From: an uncultured Clostridium sp. | GTDB taxonomy: Bacteria; Bacillota; Clostridia; TANB77; CAG-508 | NCBI GenBank assembly: GCA_945874585.1 | Contig: CAMCHB010000012.1 | Coordinates: 1 to 17,608 of the forward strand | Direction of reading: 5' to 3' | DNA length: 17,608 nucleotides | Part shown: positions 15,389-17,608 of the stretch, piece after piece | Position numbering within the stretch: the first letter of the stretch is position 1 | How the letters are laid out: every line of letters starts with the position of its first letter | Notes under the pieces: generated by a model | The model's input: the letters and a program-made list of their open reading frames with translations, nothing else | What the model was told of the DNA's origin: nothing | The model's database searches: none | Program-made: the position numbers and the translations under genes

Positions 15389-15931
15389 ATGAAATTATCT
15401 TCCAGCAATGATGTTCTTGCCGAAAGCAAGGTTATGATTTTATATATTTTAAATATGGTTGGAAAACCAATTTTAGAAAATAATCTATGGAAAATTATTG
15501 TCAATTGTTCTGATCTAAATTATTTCTACTTCCAACAATTTTTACTTGATTTACTCAAAGATCAATATATTGAAAAAGCACAAGATAATGATTTAATCCT
15601 TTATTTGATCAATGAAAACGGAAAAAACATTTTAGAACTAACCAATCATATTCTACCAGGAATTTTGAAATTAAAATTAGATACTTCCATTAAAAAATTC
15701 AAGGAAAGTATCACCAAAAATGAATATTCAATTTTAGCCGATTTTACACCAGAAGGGAAAAATAACTTTTTTGTTGATTGTAAAATCGTAGAAAATAATC
15801 AAATTATTTTTAGTATTCGTATTTTTGCTGGTTCCCGTGAACAAGCTAAAAATATCTGTGAAAATTGGAAACAAAATGCTACAACTTTGTATCCTCAATT
15901 TCTAAATTTACTCGTTGATAAAAATAAATGA
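15389..15931 (+). CDS. DUF4364 family protein (winged-helix-like)
   Basis: A 180-residue cytoplasmic protein resembling DUF4364, a family common in Clostridia with no established role. The first 75 residues (LAESKVMILYILNMVGKPI, then NNLWKIIVNCSDLNYFYFQQ and a DLLKDQYIEK segment) read as a winged-helix domain. The rest, with FFVDCKIVENNQIIFSIRIF, is a beta-rich C-terminal domain. That is family resemblance from memory; the helix-turn-helix role is inference. The ATG follows GAGGTG by 10 nt and starts 19 nt after the glycosyltransferase, so they are probably co-transcribed. The stop TGA lies inside a 17-bp hairpin that begins the intergenic hairpin array. Confidence 0.82.
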   Translation: MKLSSSNDVLAESKVMILYILNMVGKPILENNLWKIIVNCSDLNYFYFQQFLLDLLKDQYIEKAQDNDLILYLINENGKNILELTNHILPGILKLKLDTSIKKFKESITKNEYSILADFTPEGKNNFFVDCKIVENNQIIFSIRIFAGSREQAKNICENWKQNATTLYPQFLNLLVDKNK

Positions 15932-15976
15932 GAACAAATCAAAGAAAAATTGAAAATTATTCTTTGATTTGTTCTC
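15930..15976. repeat. 17-bp perfect hairpin overlapping the DUF4364 stop codon
   Basis: Arms 15930-15946 and 15960-15976 are perfectly complementary with a 13-nt loop. No T run follows on the plus strand. On the minus strand a T-rich stretch follows, so it may stop convergent transcription or protect the mRNA end. Confidence 0.8.
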
Positions 15977-16033
15977 GTCCGATTTGAGTTTTCGACTAAA
16001 AGGAGAAAATCTCAAAGGGCTAGCAATTGTAGC

Positions 16034-16076
16034 TTTTTATATAATAAGAAAGTAATACTTTCCTATTATATAAAAA
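16034..16076. repeat. 20-bp AT-rich hairpin with 3-nt loop
   Basis: Arms 16034-16053 and 16057-16076 pair with one mismatch (16047/16063). Its right-hand A run is also the left end of the next hairpin (16072 onward), so the two cannot both form fully. Confidence 0.8.
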
Positions 16077-16112
16077 AGATTAGGGTTTATTTCCAAAACC
16101 CTAATCTTTTTT
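16072..16112. terminator. Bidirectional terminator between DUF4364 and ksgA
   Basis: A perfect 17-bp stem has arms 16072-16088 and 16096-16112 and a 7-nt loop. A 6-nt A/T run at the ends gives a U tract on both strands. The minus-strand side begins within the ksgA stop codon. Confidence 0.9.
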
Positions 16113-16980
16113 ATTGCTTCTTTTTTAATTTTTCACTTAATTGTGCAAATTGCCCCAAACTCAAATTCTCGCCACGAATATTGGATGGTAATTGCATCGT
16201 TTTTAAAATCTCCTCTAGCTCTCCTTTATCCTGAATAATACCACCATGTTGCAAAGCATTCATTAGTGTTTTGCGTCTTTGCATAAATGCTACTTTGATA
16301 ACTTGAAACAACCATTTTTCATCTTCTACTACTACACTAGGTTGGTGAAGAATTTGCAAATGAACCACCTGGGATTGAACAGCAGGCTCTGGAATAAAAG
16401 CATTTGGTTCAACTGTAAATTTTAGTTCTGGTTTGGTGTAATAATGAATTCCATAGGTAATTGCGCCTGACAATTTACTTCCTGGTTGAGCGCAAAATCT
16501 TTCCGCGACTTCTTTTTGGATCATAATTGTCAAACTGTCAATTTCTAATTTTTCTTCTAATAATTTCATAACAATTGGTGTTGTAATGTAATAAGGTAAA
16601 TTCGCTACAATTTTCGTTCTTTGAATCGTTTGATCTTTTTTTCGCTCTTCTTGTATCAAATGATTTAAATCAACTTGTAAAATATCCTGATGAATCAGTT
16701 CAAAATTGTGATAAAAACAGAATCGATCTTGCAAAACATGCATCATTCTTTCATCTAATTCAACAGCCACTACTTTACGTGCTTTTTCTAATAAATAACT
16801 GGTAAGGGTTCCAAGTCCTGGTCCTATTTCAATGATTAAATCATCCGGTTGTACGTCGGCTGCTTCGACAATACCTTCTATCACACTTTCTTGTATTAAA
16901 AAATTTTGTCCTAACTTTTTATTGGCTTCCATATGATATTTTTTTAATAAAAATTTGGTCTCTTGATATAAATTTTTCAC
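16111..16980 (-). CDS. ksgA: 16S rRNA (adenine1518-N6/adenine1519-N6)-dimethyltransferase
   Basis: KsgA/RsmA (289 residues) dimethylates two adjacent adenines near the 3' end of 16S rRNA, a late step of small-subunit maturation, using S-adenosylmethionine. Features in order: NKKLGQNFLIQ (about 20-30), the SAM-binding IIEIGPGLGTLTSYLL (about 49-64), VVAVELDERMM, the catalytic NLPYYITTPI (about 127-136) and FMQRRKTLMNAL near the C-terminus. All are diagnostic for KsgA and the length is normal. The start is GTG 16980, with AGAGGAAG about 9 nt upstream; it gives the usual short N-terminal extension. No promoter is obvious in the gap behind it, so it may depend partly on readthrough from upstream. 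Kasugamycin sensitivity is the known loss phenotype in the family. Confidence 0.96.
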   Translation of the reverse strand: MKNLYQETKFLLKKYHMEANKKLGQNFLIQESVIEGIVEAADVQPDDLIIEIGPGLGTLTSYLLEKARKVVAVELDERMMHVLQDRFCFYHNFELIHQDILQVDLNHLIQEERKKDQTIQRTKIVANLPYYITTPIVMKLLEEKLEIDSLTIMIQKEVAERFCAQPGSKLSGAITYGIHYYTKPELKFTVEPNAFIPEPAVQSQVVHLQILHQPSVVVEDEKWLFQVIKVAFMQRRKTLMNALQHGGIIQDKGELEEILKTMQLPSNIRGENLSLGQFAQLSEKLKKKQ

Positions 16981-17034
16981 TTGGCTAGTCTTCCTCTCTT
17001 TCTTTTTCTGTATTTATTTTAACAGAAAAAAAAG

Positions 17035-17072
17035 AAAATAGCTATAACTTTATGACCTGTTATAGCTATTTT
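17035..17072 (-). terminator. Terminator of the small gene upstream of ksgA
   Basis: A perfect 14-bp stem (17035-17048 and 17059-17072) with a 10-nt loop is followed, on the minus strand, by a T-rich tract. It begins 15 nt after the stop at 17088. Confidence 0.85.
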
Positions 17073-17087
17073 ACCCATTTCCCATAG

Positions 17088-17438
17088 TTATGAGGCTAAT
17101 TTTTTTGCACAAATGGAACACCATTGCCACATCCAGAAATAAATTTGCATTTTCCATGTATTTTTCATCCAATAGCATTCCTGCTGAACCATGTCATCTT
17201 GCGATGAGTAAAATAGAATCTGGGTTGTTTTTCGTGTTATGATAATCACACCTGTTTCTTTGTATAAAAGAATAACGCCCCATTTTTGATAAAACTTTTG
17301 CTTGACAATTTTCTGATTGTTCAAGACTTTTCTTAGTTTCTTTTGATTGCGTAGCATTTTCCTATTTAACTCATTTCTTATCCCTTCAAATGCTTTCCAA
17401 CTCATTTTCCGAAACTTATACTGCAGTAATTTCTTCAT
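17088..17438 (-). CDS. Unrecognised small basic protein (116 aa)
   Basis: I do not recognise it. The start is ATG 17438 with AAAGGAGG 8 nt upstream; the frame is open to ATG 17504, but that has no site and lies at the transcription start. Residues 1-50 are very basic and helical (MKKLLQYKFRKMSWKAFEGI, then KMLRNQKKLRKVLNNQK). Residues 55-85 look beta-stranded (WGVILLYKETGVIIITRKTT). The last 30 residues are unusually Trp- and Cys-rich, with five Trp. Another minus frame over the same bases is more protein-like from about 17189 onward, so a frameshift is possible. A promoter and a terminator bracket the gene, which supports a real transcription unit. Confidence 0.55.
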   Translation of the reverse strand: MKKLLQYKFRKMSWKAFEGIRNELNRKMLRNQKKLRKVLNNQKIVKQKFYQKWGVILLYKETGVIIITRKTTQILFYSSQDDMVQQECYWMKNTWKMQIYFWMWQWCSICAKKLAS

Positions 17439-17495
17439 GTCCAGTGCCTCCTTTATGCAAAACTTCCTGAAACAACATAAAAAGTTTCTTTTTCC

Positions 17496-17524
17496 ATTAT
17501 ACAACTTTTTTCCTTTTTTGCCTA
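17496..17524 (-). promoter_or_regulatory. Promoter of the small gene at 17088-17438
   Basis: On the minus strand, TAGGCA (17524-17519) and TATAAT (17501-17496) are 17 nt apart, about 58 nt upstream of the start. The -10 is perfect and the -35 matches 4 of 6. Confidence 0.5.
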
Positions 17525-17587
17525 TCCTTTTTCCTGGATTTTAGAACAATTCCAAAAACTTTTCCTTTTTTTGATTGATAGTATAAC

Positions 17588-17608
17588 AAAAAGAGGAGAA
17601 ATCTCCCC
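17588..17608 (-). terminator. Edge of a terminator for a minus-strand gene beyond the right end
   Basis: On the minus strand the window begins with a short GGAGA/TCTCC stem followed by TTTTT. The stem may extend outside the window. Confidence 0.5.

Noticed and set aside
15370..15931. In-frame TGA readthrough at the DUF4364 end
   Set aside because: The TGA is followed at once by the hairpin and another TGA, and the protein has the expected family length. TGA is an ordinary stop here.
16000..16045. Riboswitch or promoter in the DUF4364-ksgA gap
   Set aside because: A TATAAT occurs on both strands within the AT-rich stem, but no -35 at a usable distance and no known riboswitch core is visible.
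1..17608. CRISPR array, tRNA or rRNA genes, IS elements
   Set aside because: No regularly spaced direct repeats, no cloverleaf with a CCA-adjacent acceptor, no rRNA-like stretch, and no transposase motif was found on reading both strands.

Overview
The window looks like chromosome of a low-GC, spore-forming anaerobic Firmicute, most likely a gut-type Clostridia member. The evidence is a four-subunit pyruvate:ferredoxin oxidoreductase, the spore-germination pair sleB/ypeB, a DUF4364 protein, AT-rich codons, strong AAGGAGG ribosome binding sites and consensus sigma-A promoters. No rRNA, tRNA, IS element or CRISPR array is visible.

Left part (1-2269, minus strand): a tRNA nucleotidyltransferase (cca type) is followed by a prepilin-like surface protein that runs off the left edge. 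This is the most anomalous stretch. The cca reading frame is broken twice near its N-terminus, each time by one extra C in front of a glycine codon. It has no stop codon before the prepilin-like gene, so the two are in one open frame. The prepilin-like protein ends, at the window edge, in a domain resembling variable proteins of diversity-generating retroelements. That domain has codon usage unlike the first half of the same gene.

Centre-left (2418-5613, plus strand): a compact porC-porD-porA-porB operon for pyruvate oxidation with ferredoxin as electron acceptor. It ends at a strong bidirectional terminator shared with the next, convergent unit.

Centre (5614-8547, minus strand): a three-gene unit with a near-perfect promoter. 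It encodes an unknown 174-residue protein, an unknown 56-residue protein and a VirD4/TraG-type coupling ATPase with a long acidic tail. No other conjugation gene is in the window.

Centre-right (8589-14115, minus strand): a zinc-finger-less DnaJ/CbpA-like co-chaperone, murF, an unrecognised protein with faint radical-SAM-like barrel features, and sleB-ypeB for spore cortex lysis. A divergent region at 14.15-14.2 kb separates sleB from a plus-strand glycolipid glycosyltransferase (UgtP/MGDG-synthase type) and a DUF4364 protein.

Right part (15.93-17.6 kb): a dense array of hairpins, ksgA on the minus strand, a small unrecognised minus-strand gene with its own promoter and terminator, and the edge of another terminator. 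Most of the window is ordinary core metabolism and cell-envelope genes. The unusual parts are 1-2269, 5614-8560, 15930-16112 and 17088-17438.
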